A stretch of 64,000 nt of DNA from Saccharopolyspora_D taberi (GCF_039534165.1 NZ_BAAAUX010000011.1:372001-436000), one strand, 5' to 3'. Counted from the first letter of the stretch, positions 8,642 through 17,786 are shown. Notes: a model not told the origin generated them from the letters alone. Program-made: numbers and translations.

Positions 8642-9199
8642 ATGCCCGAGAACCAGCGGGCCGACGCCCGGCGCAACTACGCGCGGATCCTCGCCGTGGC
8701 AGAGGAGGAGGTCGCCAGCCAGGGCGCCGCCGCGTCCCTGGAGCAGATCGCCCGCACCGCCGGCGTGGGGTCGGCGACCGTGCGCAGGCACTTCCCCACC
8801 CGCCGCGCCCTGCTGGAAGCCGTCTCCAAGGAACGGATCGAGGCCCTCCGCGTTCGCGCCCGCGACCTGACCGGAAGGGACGACAGCCGTCACGCGCTCC
8901 TGGAATGGCTCGACGAGGTCGTCGCCTACTGCGTCTCCGTCCGGGGACTCGCAGCCGCACTCGCCTACGACGCCGACCCGGTGCACGACAACGCATGCTC
9001 GGCCGTGCTGGAAGAAGCGGCAGGCCCGCTTTTGCACCGCGCCGCGCAGGACGGCGCGGTCGCACCCGATGTCACCGTTGCCGACCTGATCATGCTGATC
9101 GTCGGCATCACCCTGGCCACCGAGCACCACCCCGACCCCGCCGCCCAGGCGGAACGGCTCTTCCGGCTGGCCGTGGCCGGTCTGAGCCCGCGAAGCTGA
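8642..9199 (+). CDS. TetR-family regulator of the NmrA gene
   Basis: A 185-residue TetR protein. The helix-turn-helix is at residues ~30-55 (LEQIARTAGVGSATVRRHFPTR) and a helical effector domain follows. AAGGAGG lies 4 bases before ATG 8642. The two operators between it and the divergent NmrA-type gene indicate autoregulation and control of that gene, possibly in response to a quinone or other electrophile (inference from the target family). Confidence 0.9.
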   Translation: MPENQRADARRNYARILAVAEEEVASQGAAASLEQIARTAGVGSATVRRHFPTRRALLEAVSKERIEALRVRARDLTGRDDSRHALLEWLDEVVAYCVSVRGLAAALAYDADPVHDNACSAVLEEAAGPLLHRAAQDGAVAPDVTVADLIMLIVGITLATEHHPDPAAQAERLFRLAVAGLSPRS

Positions 9200-9263
9200 A
9201 TCCCGGCCGGAGGAAACGCACCCGGACCTACGATGGTGCGGTGAATCGAAGGGCTGGGGGTCC

Positions 9264-12200
9264 ATGCGGGTAGCGGTGCTCGGGCCGGTTCGGGCATGCA
9301 CGGACGACGGGGACGCGATCCGCGTTCCGGGTGCCCGGCCGCGCATGCTCCTGGCAAGGCTCGCGCTGACCGCGGGCGAAAGCGTGCCGACCGGTTCGCT
9401 CGTCGACGACCTCTGGGGCACCGATCCCCCCTCGGACGCGCTCAACGCCCTGCACGCGGTGGTGTACCGGCTGCGAAAAGCGTTGGGAGACCCCGGAATC
9501 CTGGAATCGACCGGGACCGGCTACCGGCTCGCGGTGACGCCGGAGGACGTTGACGCGCACCGGTTCGAAGACCTGGTCGCCCGGAGCAGGCGCGCGGAGT
9601 CGCCGCGGGAATCGGCCACCCTGCTCGGCGCCGCGCTCGCGCTGTGGCAGGGGGACGCGCTCTCCGACGTGCGCGATGCTCCGTTCGCCGCCAGGACCGG
9701 CGCGCGGCTGGAGGAGCTGCGACTTGGCGCGGTCGAGGACCGGTTCGAGGCCGAGCTGCGGCTCGGCCACCACGCCGAGATCCTGGCCGACCTGGAGGCG
9801 GCCTCCACCGAGCATCCGCTCCGGGAACGCCTTGCCGCGCTGCGCATGCGCGCACTGCACGCCTCCGGCCGCCAGGCCGATGCGCTGGCCGTGTACGAGC
9901 AGGTTCGCGGCACGCTCGCCGAAGAACTCGGCGTCGACCCGTCGTCCGAGATCCGGCAAGCCCACCTCGACGTGCTGCGCGGCCCGGCCGAACAACCTCC
10001 GCGCTCCGAATCGGCGCCCGGCCGCCTGCCCGCCGTGCTGACCACGTTCGTCGGCCGGGACGACGAGCTGAAGCTGCTCGCCGAGCTGCTGGAGACCTCC
10101 CGGCTGGTCACGGTCCTCGGGCCCGGCGGGGTCGGCAAGACCCGGCTGGCCGTGGAGGCGGCGTCCCGGCACCGGGCGCACCGGTGCGGCAGGCTGTGGC
10201 TGGTCCCGCTCGCCGGGGCGGGCAACGTGGCCGACGCGGTCCTGGGCGTGATCGGCTCCCCGGACGCGAGGCCCTCCGGCGGCGATCCGCTGGACCGGGT
10301 GGCCGAGCTGGTCGGCGGCGGCGAGGCCGTGCTCGTCCTGGACAACTGCGAGCACGTGGTGGAAGAGGCCGCCGAGTTCGCCGGGCAACTGCTGGAGCGG
10401 CAGCCGCAGCTGACCGTCCTGGCCACCAGCCGGGAGCCGCTGGAGGTCATCGGGGAGTCGTTGTGCCGCCTCGGCCCGCTCGACCTGCCCCGCCACCGCG
10501 CGGATGCCGCCGACGCGTCCGGGTCGGCCGCGGTGCGGCTGTTCGTCGACCGGGCGGCGGCCGTGCGGCCCGGATTCGAGCTGAACCAGTCCACCGTGGA
10601 CTCCGTGGTAAACGTCGTGCGCAGGCTCGACGGCCTGCCGCTGGCACTGGAGCTGGCCGCGGCCCGGCTCCGGTCGATGGGACCTGAGCAGGTCGAACGG
10701 CGGCTCGACGACCGGTTCCGCCTGCTGTCCAGGGGAAACCGGTCCGCGCAGCCTCGGCAGCGGACCCTGCACGCGGTGATCGAGTGGAGCTGGGACCTGC
10801 TGACCGAGCGGGAAAGGCTGCTGGCGAGCCGGATGTCGGTGTTCCCCGCCGGGGCAAGCGCGGCGGCCGTGGAGGCGGTGTGCGCGGATCCGCCCGCCGA
10901 CGACGTGCTGGACGCTCTGGTCGACAAGTCCATAGTGGAGCAGACCGCGAACGGCTACCGGATGCTGGAGACCATCCGGGCGTATGCGGCGGAAAAGCTC
11001 CGGCAGTCAGGAGAAGAGGAGTCGGTCCGGGACCGGTTCACGCGCTACTTCGCCGAGCTGGCCGAGGAGCACGAGCCGCTGCTGCGCTCGTCCCGGCAGC
11101 CGGAGTCGCTGGTCGTCTTCGACGCCGAGTACGACAACCTGGTGTTCGCGCTGCGATCGGCCATCGACGGCGGAGATCCCGGGACCGCGGTCCGGATCCT
11201 GTCCCCGCTGTACTGGTACTGGAAATCCCTGCGCTACGACGCGCGGGCCGCCGACTACGTGGCCGGGGTGGCCGCGTTCGGCGACGCGCTGCCCGACGAC
11301 GCCCGCGCCGCGTTCACCGCGATCCACCTGCTGGCCGGTGACAGCGGGCCGACGGCCGACACCGAGCGCACGCGGGATCTGATCGAGGACTGCTCGCGCA
11401 CCGGGGCGTTCCAGCGCTACCCCATGCTGGTCGTGGCGACCCTGCCGATGGCCCACTTCTGCGGCCTGGACGAGCTGGTGGAACGCCAGATGCACGAGGT
11501 GCGCGCCCGCGCCGACCGGTGGACCACGGCCTGCACGCTGCTGGTCGAGGCGTTCATCCACCACGACCGCGGTGCGTGGGAGGCCGGTTCGACCGCGTTC
11601 GCGCAGGCGCTGCGCGGGTTCGAGGAGACCGGCGACGGGGTGTGGACGGCGATAGCGCTGGCGGGCCAGGCGAAGGTGCACTCGGTCGGCGGTGATCACG
11701 AGAAGGCGATCGGTGCCCTCGAACGCGCCCTCGCACTGGCCTCGCAGGACGCGTTCGCGCACCGGATCGGGCTCGCCACCGAGCGGATGCGCGCCGGAGA
11801 CCTCGACGGCGCCCGGCTCGATCTCCGGGCCGCCGAGCAGGAGGCGCTGGCCCGAGGTCAGCGCCTCCTGGAGGTCGAGTTCCTCGTTGCCGTGGCGGAG
11901 TTCCACCGGCGTTCGGGGCAGCCCGACCGCGCCGACCAGGAGCTCGACCGCGCCGCGCTGCTCGCTGTCGACACGCCGATGTCCGGTGCGCAGACCGATG
12001 TCCGGCTCGCACCCTCGCGGATGGCGAACCGGCTGGCCGCGGGTGACGCTGCCGGAGCGCGTGCGCTGCTCCCCCGCACTGTCGATGCGGCTTTCCTGCA
12101 CCGCGATGTCGCGCCCGCGGCGCAGCTGCTTGCCGGTTTGCTGCACCTGGAAGGGGATCCGGTGGGGGCGGCGACCGCGTTGGGGACGAGTGCGGCCATC

Positions 12201-12356
12201 CGCGGGGCGTTCGACCAGGGTGATCCGGAGGTGCGCTCGCTCCGCAGTGAGCTTGCCGGGGTGCTCGGGCGAGGCGCGTACGACGAGGCGTTCCGCCTGG
12301 GCGCGGATCTGCCCCGCCGCGAAGCAATGGAACGGCTGGCCCCTGACCATCGCTGA
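9264..12356 (+). CDS. SARP/AfsR-type regulator with BTAD, NB-ARC ATPase and TPR domains
   Basis: A 1030-residue transcriptional activator. Residues 1-250 form an OmpR-like winged helix plus bacterial transcriptional activation domain, including the VYRLRKALGD and DVDAHRFEDL motifs of SARPs. Residues ~265-560 are an NB-ARC-type ATPase with Walker A GPGGVGKT (~287) and Walker B LVLDNCEH (~357). The C-terminal half is TPR-like. Large SARPs usually drive secondary-metabolite genes. It lies 68 bases before the ferredoxin/reductase/P450 cassette on the same strand, which is its likeliest visible target (inference). Confidence 0.88.
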   Translation: MRVAVLGPVRACTDDGDAIRVPGARPRMLLARLALTAGESVPTGSLVDDLWGTDPPSDALNALHAVVYRLRKALGDPGILESTGTGYRLAVTPEDVDAHRFEDLVARSRRAESPRESATLLGAALALWQGDALSDVRDAPFAARTGARLEELRLGAVEDRFEAELRLGHHAEILADLEAASTEHPLRERLAALRMRALHASGRQADALAVYEQVRGTLAEELGVDPSSEIRQAHLDVLRGPAEQPPRSESAPGRLPAVLTTFVGRDDELKLLAELLETSRLVTVLGPGGVGKTRLAVEAASRHRAHRCGRLWLVPLAGAGNVADAVLGVIGSPDARPSGGDPLDRVAELVGGGEAVLVLDNCEHVVEEAAEFAGQLLERQPQLTVLATSREPLEVIGESLCRLGPLDLPRHRADAADASGSAAVRLFVDRAAAVRPGFELNQSTVDSVVNVVRRLDGLPLALELAAARLRSMGPEQVERRLDDRFRLLSRGNRSAQPRQRTLHAVIEWSWDLLTERERLLASRMSVFPAGASAAAVEAVCADPPADDVLDALVDKSIVEQTANGYRMLETIRAYAAEKLRQSGEEESVRDRFTRYFAELAEEHEPLLRSSRQPESLVVFDAEYDNLVFALRSAIDGGDPGTAVRILSPLYWYWKSLRYDARAADYVAGVAAFGDALPDDARAAFTAIHLLAGDSGPTADTERTRDLIEDCSRTGAFQRYPMLVVATLPMAHFCGLDELVERQMHEVRARADRWTTACTLLVEAFIHHDRGAWEAGSTAFAQALRGFEETGDGVWTAIALAGQAKVHSVGGDHEKAIGALERALALASQDAFAHRIGLATERMRAGDLDGARLDLRAAEQEALARGQRLLEVEFLVAVAEFHRRSGQPDRADQELDRAALLAVDTPMSGAQTDVRLAPSRMANRLAAGDAAGARALLPRTVDAAFLHRDVAPAAQLLAGLLHLEGDPVGAATALGTSAAIRGAFDQGDPEVRSLRSELAGVLGRGAYDEAFRLGADLPRREAMERLAPDHR

Positions 12357-12379
12357 CACCGGCGCGCCGGCGCTGTCAG
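12353..12379 (+). terminator. Hairpin at the SARP gene stop
   Basis: CTGACA at 12353-12358 pairs with TGTCAG at 12374-12379, enclosing the self-complementary CCGGCGCGCCGG. It overlaps the SARP stop codon and lacks a T-run. It probably terminates or attenuates transcription before the ferredoxin gene. Confidence 0.5.
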
Positions 12380-12424
12380 GCCGGTGCAAGGCCGCTGTCA
12401 TCGCGGGTCGGCATCGTCACCGGC

Positions 12425-12655
12425 GTGTCGAAAACGCAACGTGATCCACGGCGAGTGAAAGTCGTCGTGGACGAAGTGAAGTGCACCGGCGCGGGCCAGT
12501 GCGTGCTCGCCGTCGAGGCGGTGTTCGACCAGCGTGACGACGACGGCGTCGTGGTGCTGCTCGACCCCGCACCACGCCCCGAGCTGCACGACGCGGTGCG
12601 GGAAGCCGCGATGCTGTGCCCGGCCGCCGCGATCCGCGTCGAGGAGGAGTCGTGA
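12425..12655 (+). CDS. Ferredoxin (3Fe-4S type) for P450
   Basis: A 76-residue ferredoxin with cluster ligands in CTGAGQC and a later CP (MLCPAAAI), the spacing of [3Fe-4S] ferredoxins that feed electrons to actinobacterial P450s. GTG 12425 gives the full length. GTG 12455 (VKVVVDE) fits the usual family N-terminus better; neither has a strong ribosome binding site. Its stop overlaps the reductase start (GTGA), so the two are translationally coupled. It should carry electrons from the reductase to the P450 encoded two genes on. Confidence 0.88.
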   Translation: MSKTQRDPRRVKVVVDEVKCTGAGQCVLAVEAVFDQRDDDGVVVLLDPAPRPELHDAVREAAMLCPAAAIRVEEES

Positions 12656-13806
12656 GCGACGTGGTGGTCGTCGGCGCGTCGGTCGGCGGCCTGACGGTGG
12701 CGGAAGCCTTGCGCGGCAAGGGTTTCACCGGACGCATCAGCCTGGTCGGCGACGAACCACGGCTGCCCTACGACCGGCCGCCGCTGTCCAAGGAAGTCCT
12801 CACCGGACGGTGGTCCGCCGAGGCGCTCCACCTGCGCGACAGCCGCAGGCTGGACGAGCTGGAGATCGACTGGCTGCTCGGCCACCGCGCCGAGCGGCTC
12901 CGGCTCGGCAGCCGGACGGTCGAGCTGGACGGGGGAAAGGCCCTGCACTACGGCTCGTTGGTGATCGCGACCGGTCTGGTACCGCGCAGACCGGCCGGAT
13001 TCGCCGGAGCGCGCACCCTCCGGACGCTGGGCAACGCACTCCGGTTGAAGCAGGAACTCCGGACCGCGCAACGGGTTGCCGTGATCGGCGGCGGAGTCCT
13101 CGGCTGCGAGGTGGCAGCCGCCGCCAACACCCTCGGCAAGCAGGTGGTGCTCATCGAGCCCGGACAGGTGCCGATGGCGGCCCAGCTCGGCGCGGAACTC
13201 GGCGGTCACGTCGCCGCGCTGCACGAATCCCGCGGTGTGCGGCTGACGACCGGTGCCGGTGCGGTCCGCCTCGTCGAGGGGACGTCGCACGTCGAGCTGA
13301 CCTCGGGCGAGGTCGTCGAAGCCGACCTCGCGGTGCTGGCGATCGGGTCGGCCCCCGCCACCGGCTGGCTGGAGGGCAGCGGTCTGCACCTCGACGACGG
13401 GGTGCGCTGCGACGCCTCCCTGCGCGCGGCCGACGACGTCCACGCGGTCGGCGACGTGGCCCGCTGGTCCGATGGAACCGGCACCACCGCACGGCTGGAA
13501 ACCCGCACCAACGCGGCGGAACAGGCTCTCGTCGTCGCCGCCAACATCCTCGGCGGCGACCGCCGGTACGACCCGGTCCCGTACTTCTGGTCGGACCAGT
13601 ACGGCGTCCGGATCCAGGTGCACGGCGCCATCACCCCGGACGCGCGGATCCGGATCGTCGAAGGAAATCCGGGCGAGGACCGCTTCCTCGCGCTGGCCGA
13701 GCAGGGCGGCGTGGTCACCGCCGCGATCGGCTGGAACCACCCCCGCGGCGTCCGCGCCGCACGCCGCATGCTGCGGCATCCCGAACTGGCAGGAGGAATC
13801 CGATGA
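12652..13806 (+). CDS. FAD/NAD-dependent ferredoxin reductase
   Basis: A 384-residue class of putidaredoxin-reductase-like flavoprotein. It has an N-terminal FAD site VGASVGGLTVAEALR, the DRPPLSKEVL motif, a central NAD site IGGGVLGCEVA, and the late FAD motif VHAVGDVARW. GTG 12652 follows GAGGAGGA and overlaps the ferredoxin stop by four bases. It should pass electrons from NAD(P)H to the ferredoxin. Its own stop overlaps the P450 ATG. Confidence 0.9.
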   Translation: MSDVVVVGASVGGLTVAEALRGKGFTGRISLVGDEPRLPYDRPPLSKEVLTGRWSAEALHLRDSRRLDELEIDWLLGHRAERLRLGSRTVELDGGKALHYGSLVIATGLVPRRPAGFAGARTLRTLGNALRLKQELRTAQRVAVIGGGVLGCEVAAAANTLGKQVVLIEPGQVPMAAQLGAELGGHVAALHESRGVRLTTGAGAVRLVEGTSHVELTSGEVVEADLAVLAIGSAPATGWLEGSGLHLDDGVRCDASLRAADDVHAVGDVARWSDGTGTTARLETRTNAAEQALVVAANILGGDRRYDPVPYFWSDQYGVRIQVHGAITPDARIRIVEGNPGEDRFLALAEQGGVVTAAIGWNHPRGVRAARRMLRHPELAGGIR

Positions 13807-15005
13807 CGACCGAACCGTTCACCAAGCCGGAGCTGCTGTTCCAGCGCTCGCCCGAGCACCCGTTCCACCTGCCTCCGGAGCTCGTCCGGCTGCGCGAGGA
13901 GCGCCCGCTCGCGCGGATGACCTACCCGGACGGGCACGAGGGCTGGCTGGCGACCGGCTACGACGAGGCCCGCGCGGTGCTCGCGCATCCCGGCTTCAGC
14001 AACCGGTACGAGCTCCTGCACATGCCGATTCCCGGCGTGACCGAGCCGGTGCCGCCCGCGCCTCCGGGCGATTTCCTCGGGATGGACGCGCCCGAGCACA
14101 CCCGGTTCCGCAGGCTGCTGGCCGGGAAGTTCACCACCCGCAGGATCGGCCTGCTGGCCGAGCGGGTGCGGGAGGTCACCGCCGAACGGCTGGAGGCGAT
14201 GGCGCGCCACGACTCCCCGGTGGACCTGATGGAGGTGTACGCGCGGCCGATTCCGGCGCTGGTGATCTGCGACCTGCTCGGCGTCCCGTACCACGATCAC
14301 GAGCGGTTCCAGCACTACGCCAACGGGGTCGTGCTGCGGGAAGGGACCACGCAGGAGGACCAGGCCGCCGCCCTGACGGCGTTGCACGAGTACGTCGGCG
14401 AACTCGTCCTGGCCAAGCGCGCCAACCCCACCGACGACGTCCTCAGCGAGCTGACCACCAGCGACCTGACCGACGAGGAACTGTTCGGGCTCGGCGGTTT
14501 CCTGCTGTTCGCGGGACTGCACACCACCGCGAGCGTGATCGGCATGGCGACCTTCGCCCTGCTGATCAACCCCGACCAGCTCGCCGCCCTGCGCGACCAC
14601 CCGGATCCGGCCGACGGCGCGGTCGAGGAACTGCTGCGCTACACCGGGATCGGCCCGTGCACGGTCCGCGGCGCGCTGGAGGACGTCGAGATCGGCGGTC
14701 GGACGATCAAGGCGAGCGAGAGCGTCGCGATCTCCATCGACGCCGCCAACCGGGATCCGGCGAAGTTCCCCGACCCCGACGCGCTGGACCTGCGGCGCAA
14801 GGCCACCGGGCACCTCACGTTCATCCACGGCGTGCACCAGTGCCTCGGCCAGCACCTCGCCCGGATCGAGCTGCGCACCGCGCTTCCCGCGCTGGTGAAC
14901 CGGTTCCCCGGTCTGCGCCTGGCCGTTCCGGCCGCGGAGGTGCCGATGCGGACCGACTCCAGCATCTACGAGGTGGACCGGCTTCCGCTTACCTGGGACC
15001 GCTGA
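13803..15005 (+). CDS. Cytochrome P450 (three-component system)
   Basis: A 400-residue soluble P450. The heme-thiolate motif FIHGVHQCLG lies near residue 340, the K-helix ExxR is in EELLRY, and the I-helix reads AGLHTTAS. The conserved threonine is present, but the usual acidic residue before it (AGxE/DTT) is His. This is a possible change in the proton-delivery network. The ATGA overlap with the reductase completes a ferredoxin-reductase-P450 cassette supplying all redox partners. The substrate is unknown; the neighbouring SARP suggests specialised metabolism. Confidence 0.92.
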   Translation: MTTEPFTKPELLFQRSPEHPFHLPPELVRLREERPLARMTYPDGHEGWLATGYDEARAVLAHPGFSNRYELLHMPIPGVTEPVPPAPPGDFLGMDAPEHTRFRRLLAGKFTTRRIGLLAERVREVTAERLEAMARHDSPVDLMEVYARPIPALVICDLLGVPYHDHERFQHYANGVVLREGTTQEDQAAALTALHEYVGELVLAKRANPTDDVLSELTTSDLTDEELFGLGGFLLFAGLHTTASVIGMATFALLINPDQLAALRDHPDPADGAVEELLRYTGIGPCTVRGALEDVEIGGRTIKASESVAISIDAANRDPAKFPDPDALDLRRKATGHLTFIHGVHQCLGQHLARIELRTALPALVNRFPGLRLAVPAAEVPMRTDSSIYEVDRLPLTWDR

Positions 15006-15014
15006 TCGGCAGGT

Positions 15015-15041
15015 GCCCGGCGGGATCGGCTCCCGCCGGGC
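15015..15041. terminator. Bidirectional hairpin terminator
   Basis: GCCCGGCGGG, a 7-base loop, then CCCGCCGGGC: a perfect 10-bp stem directly between the convergent P450 and RidA genes. Confidence 0.75.
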
Positions 15042-15449
15042 TCAGTCGATCACGGCGGTGGCCTCGACCTCGACGAGCAGATCGGGCTCGGCCAACGCGG
15101 CGACGCCGAGCAGCGTGATCGGCTTGGTGGGGTCGATCCCCAGCTTCGCGGCAGCCGCGCGGATGCCGTCGCCCAGCAGCGGCATCTTGTCGGGGGTCCA
15201 GTCGACGACGTAGACGGTCAGCTTCGCCACGTCGTCGAACGATCCGCCGACCTCGGCCAACGCCGTCGCGATGTTGAGGTAGGACTGCTCGACCTGGGCG
15301 GCCAGATCCCCCTCGCCGATCCGGTTCCCGTGGGCGTCGCGGGCGACCTGCCCCGCCAGGAACACCAGCTTCGACCCGGTGGCGATCGACAGCTGCCGGT
15401 ACACCTCGGGCTTCGGCAGCCCGTCCGGGTTGACCAACTCCACGGCCAT
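15042..15449 (-). CDS. RidA/YjgF-family protein
   Basis: A 135-residue protein of the RidA/YER057c/UK114 family, with VYRQLSIATGSKLVFLAGQVARD at the front and VEVEATAVID at the end. Classical RidA proteins hydrolyse reactive enamine/imine intermediates of amino acid metabolism. The usual catalytic Arg position near the C-terminus (IEVEAIA context) is not obvious here, so it may be a divergent subgroup. ATG 15449 follows GAGGAGGG. It is transcribed alone, opposite the methyltransferase. Confidence 0.85.
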   Translation of the reverse strand: MAVELVNPDGLPKPEVYRQLSIATGSKLVFLAGQVARDAHGNRIGEGDLAAQVEQSYLNIATALAEVGGSFDDVAKLTVYVVDWTPDKMPLLGDGIRAAAAKLGIDPTKPITLLGVAALAEPDLLVEVEATAVID

Positions 15450-15550
15450 GGAACCCTCCTCAGAAGGCAAACAAGATCGACAGTCCCAACATAGCGCCCG
15501 GCACCGACAGGACGCCTATGCTGCCGGTGAGGCTGATGGGAGTGAGCTCG

Positions 15551-16186
15551 ATGGCGGATCTCTCGGCATTCCAGCACCCGCGGTTCGCCCGGATGTACGA
15601 GCGGATCAGCGGGGAGTCCGAACGGCGGGGCACCGCGGAGCACCGGGACCGGATGCTGGCCGGGCTGTCCGGCCGGGTGATCGAGGTGGGTGCCGGCAAC
15701 GGGATGAACTTCGGCCACTACCCCGACACCGTGACCGAGGTCGTCGCGGTCGAGCCGGAGGACCGGCTGCGCGCCCTGGCCGAGCGGGCCGCGGCTCGCT
15801 CCGCCGTGCCGGTGCGGGTGCTGGCCGGCCACGCGGATGCGCTACCGGCCGAAGGCGGTGAGTTCGACGCGGCCGTGGCCTCCCTCGTGCTCTGCTCGGT
15901 GCCGGACGTCGCCAGAGCGCTCGCCGAGATCCGCCGGGTGCTGCGAACCGGCGGCGAACTGCGCTTCTACGAACACGTGCGGTCCGACCGGCGTTGGGTG
16001 GGCTTCCTGCAGGACGCGATCACGCCGCTGTGGTCGCTGGGCGGCGGCGGCTGCCGGCTGAACCGGGACACCGCTGCGGCGATTCGCGCCGCCGGGTTCG
16101 ACATCGTGCGGCTGGAACGGTTCTCGTACGCACCGATCCAGTACATTCCGCGTCACGCGCACATTCTCGGGCGGGCTCGGGCTTAG
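15551..16186 (+). CDS. SAM-dependent class I methyltransferase
   Basis: A 211-residue methyltransferase with motif I VIEVGAGNGMNF, the acidic loop VEPEDRL, and the post-motif ALAEIRRVLRTGGELRFYEHV. It resembles small UbiE/METTL7-type enzymes that methylate lipids, quinones or thiols; the substrate cannot be told. ATG 15551 was chosen (MADLS); an upstream in-frame ATG at 15536 would add five residues. It is divergent from RidA. Confidence 0.83.
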   Translation: MADLSAFQHPRFARMYERISGESERRGTAEHRDRMLAGLSGRVIEVGAGNGMNFGHYPDTVTEVVAVEPEDRLRALAERAAARSAVPVRVLAGHADALPAEGGEFDAAVASLVLCSVPDVARALAEIRRVLRTGGELRFYEHVRSDRRWVGFLQDAITPLWSLGGGGCRLNRDTAAAIRAAGFDIVRLERFSYAPIQYIPRHAHILGRARA

Positions 16187-16204
16187 GGGTGCGGCGCCGA
16201 CGAG

Positions 16205-17062
16205 TCAGCCTCGCAGGTCGGACAGGTCCTCGTCACTGAGACTGAGATCGTTCGCCGCGAGGTTCTCTTCGAGGTGTTCGAGAGAACCGGTACCCGGAAT
16301 CGCAAGCACCGTCGGCGAGGTCGCCAGCAGCGAGGCGATCGCCACCTGCGCTGTGGTCGCGCCCAAGCGTGCTGCGACCTTGCCGAGCCGTTCGGCGTCG
16401 AGCGGGCCGCTGCCGACGCCGCCGCCGAGCGGGAAGTACGGCACGTACGCGATGCCCGCTTCCTCGCTTTCCGGCAGCAGCCCCAGGTCACCGGTGTACC
16501 GGTTCTGCACCGCCGCGACGGGCGCGATCGCCCGGGCCTCGGCGAGCTGGGCGCCGTCGACGTTGCTGACGCCCAGGTGCCGGATCAGCCCCTCCGCGCG
16601 GAGCTCGGCCAGGACCCCGAACCGTTCGGCGATGGACTCGCCACCCGGCCCCGTCATCCCGCCGACCCGCAGGTAGACCAGGTCCAGCCGGTCGAGCCCC
16701 AGACCGCGCAGATCCGCCTCGACCAGGCCGCGCAGCTGATCAGCCGTCGCCTGCCCGCTCGGCACCCCGTCCGGTCCGGGCAACGGCCCCACCTTGGTCG
16801 CGATCACCAGGTCGTCGCGGTAGGGGGTCAACGCCGTGCGGATCAGCTCGTTGGCCCACACCGAGTCCCTGCCGTAGAAGCCGGCCGTGTCGATGTGGTT
16901 CACGCCCAGCTCCACTGCCCGGCGGAGCACCGCGATGCCCGTCCCGGGATCTCGCGCCGGACCGGCGAAGGTGCCCATCGCCAGGCGCATCGCGCCGAAG
17001 CCGAGCCGGTTGATCGTCAGCTCTCCGCCGAGGGAGAAGGTCTTGATCGTCATACCGCTCAT
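16205..17062 (-). CDS. Aldo/keto reductase
   Basis: A 285-residue AKR-fold oxidoreductase. It has an N-terminal strand LGFGAMRL, catalytic Asp/Tyr in HIDTAGFYG, a Lys in VIATKVG, and C-terminal IPGTGSLEHLEENLAA for NADPH binding. The usual catalytic His region reads YLRVGG, so the His is replaced. Two starts are possible, ATG 17062 and ATG 17053. It would reduce carbonyl compounds with NADPH. A LuxR-type regulator is divergent from it across 58 bases containing a perfect palindrome. Confidence 0.85.
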   Translation of the reverse strand: MSGMTIKTFSLGGELTINRLGFGAMRLAMGTFAGPARDPGTGIAVLRRAVELGVNHIDTAGFYGRDSVWANELIRTALTPYRDDLVIATKVGPLPGPDGVPSGQATADQLRGLVEADLRGLGLDRLDLVYLRVGGMTGPGGESIAERFGVLAELRAEGLIRHLGVSNVDGAQLAEARAIAPVAAVQNRYTGDLGLLPESEEAGIAYVPYFPLGGGVGSGPLDAERLGKVAARLGATTAQVAIASLLATSPTVLAIPGTGSLEHLEENLAANDLSLSDEDLSDLRG

Positions 17063-17094
17063 GGTGTCGGCAGGCACGACGCCCGGCGAGCTCG

Positions 17095-17110
17095 TGGCAG
17101 CTTGCTGCCA
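17095..17110. promoter_or_regulatory. Perfect 16-bp palindromic operator
   Basis: TGGCAGC-TT-GCTGCCA lies centrally between the divergent aldo/keto reductase and LuxR-type regulator genes. Its position overlaps both promoters and suggests the regulator binds here. Confidence 0.65.
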
Positions 17111-17120
17111 GACTGGCGGG

Positions 17121-17786
17121 ATGCGGGACGAAGAGGTGTTTTCAGTGCGCGGAGACACGGAGTTGATCGCGCGCGCAGGTCATCTCTTCGCGTCCGCGCG
17201 GACCGAGTTCCTGTGCGCGGCCCGGGATCTCAAGACCTGGTCGCAACCGGGGGCCAGGGCCGCGGCCCGGAACCGGATGCGCGCGGCGGGTCGCGCCGAC
17301 TTCACCCCGCGGAAGCTGCTCAGCCCGGTGGCACTCGCCGACGAGGAGGCCCGTGCGCACCTGCGGCTGGTGCGGAGCAAGGGCGCTCTCGTCCGGATCA
17401 GCCGTTCGCCGCTGCCGCACGAGACCATCCTCATCGACCGGCGGGTGATGATCCTCGCCGGCCAGGAGAAGCCCACCGGCCGCGAGTACACCGTGACGAC
17501 GTCACAGATCCTGGTCGACGGCGTTCACTCGCTTTTCCGGGCGATCTGGGACGCCGCCGTCGATCTCGAAACCTATCTGCGCAGCGACGTCCCGCATCTC
17601 GACGCCGACGGCCGCGTGATCCTCAACGCCCTCGCTTCGGGCCTCACCGACGAATCGGCGGCCAAACGGCTCGGCGTCTCGCTGCGCACCTACCGGCGGC
17701 GAGTGGCCGAGCTGATGGCAGAACTCGAGGCCGACTCCCGCTTCCAGGCCGGGCTGCGTGCGGGCGAGCTGGGGCTGCCCCGTTGA
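17121..17786 (+). CDS. LuxR-type helix-turn-helix regulator with TrmB/PLD-like sensor part
   Basis: A 221-residue regulator. Residues ~165-215 hold a GerE/LuxR-like helix-turn-helix (LASGLTDESAAKRLGVSLRTYRRRVAELM). The N-terminal ~150 residues (ARTEFLCAARDLKTWS, then PHETILIDRRVMILAG) look like the phospholipase-D-like sensor half seen in TrmB-like actinobacterial regulators. It lacks a response-regulator domain. ATG 17121 lies right after GGCGGG and may be leaderless. It probably controls the divergent aldo/keto reductase through the palindrome. Confidence 0.78.
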   Translation: MRDEEVFSVRGDTELIARAGHLFASARTEFLCAARDLKTWSQPGARAAARNRMRAAGRADFTPRKLLSPVALADEEARAHLRLVRSKGALVRISRSPLPHETILIDRRVMILAGQEKPTGREYTVTTSQILVDGVHSLFRAIWDAAVDLETYLRSDVPHLDADGRVILNALASGLTDESAAKRLGVSLRTYRRRVAELMAELEADSRFQAGLRAGELGLPR

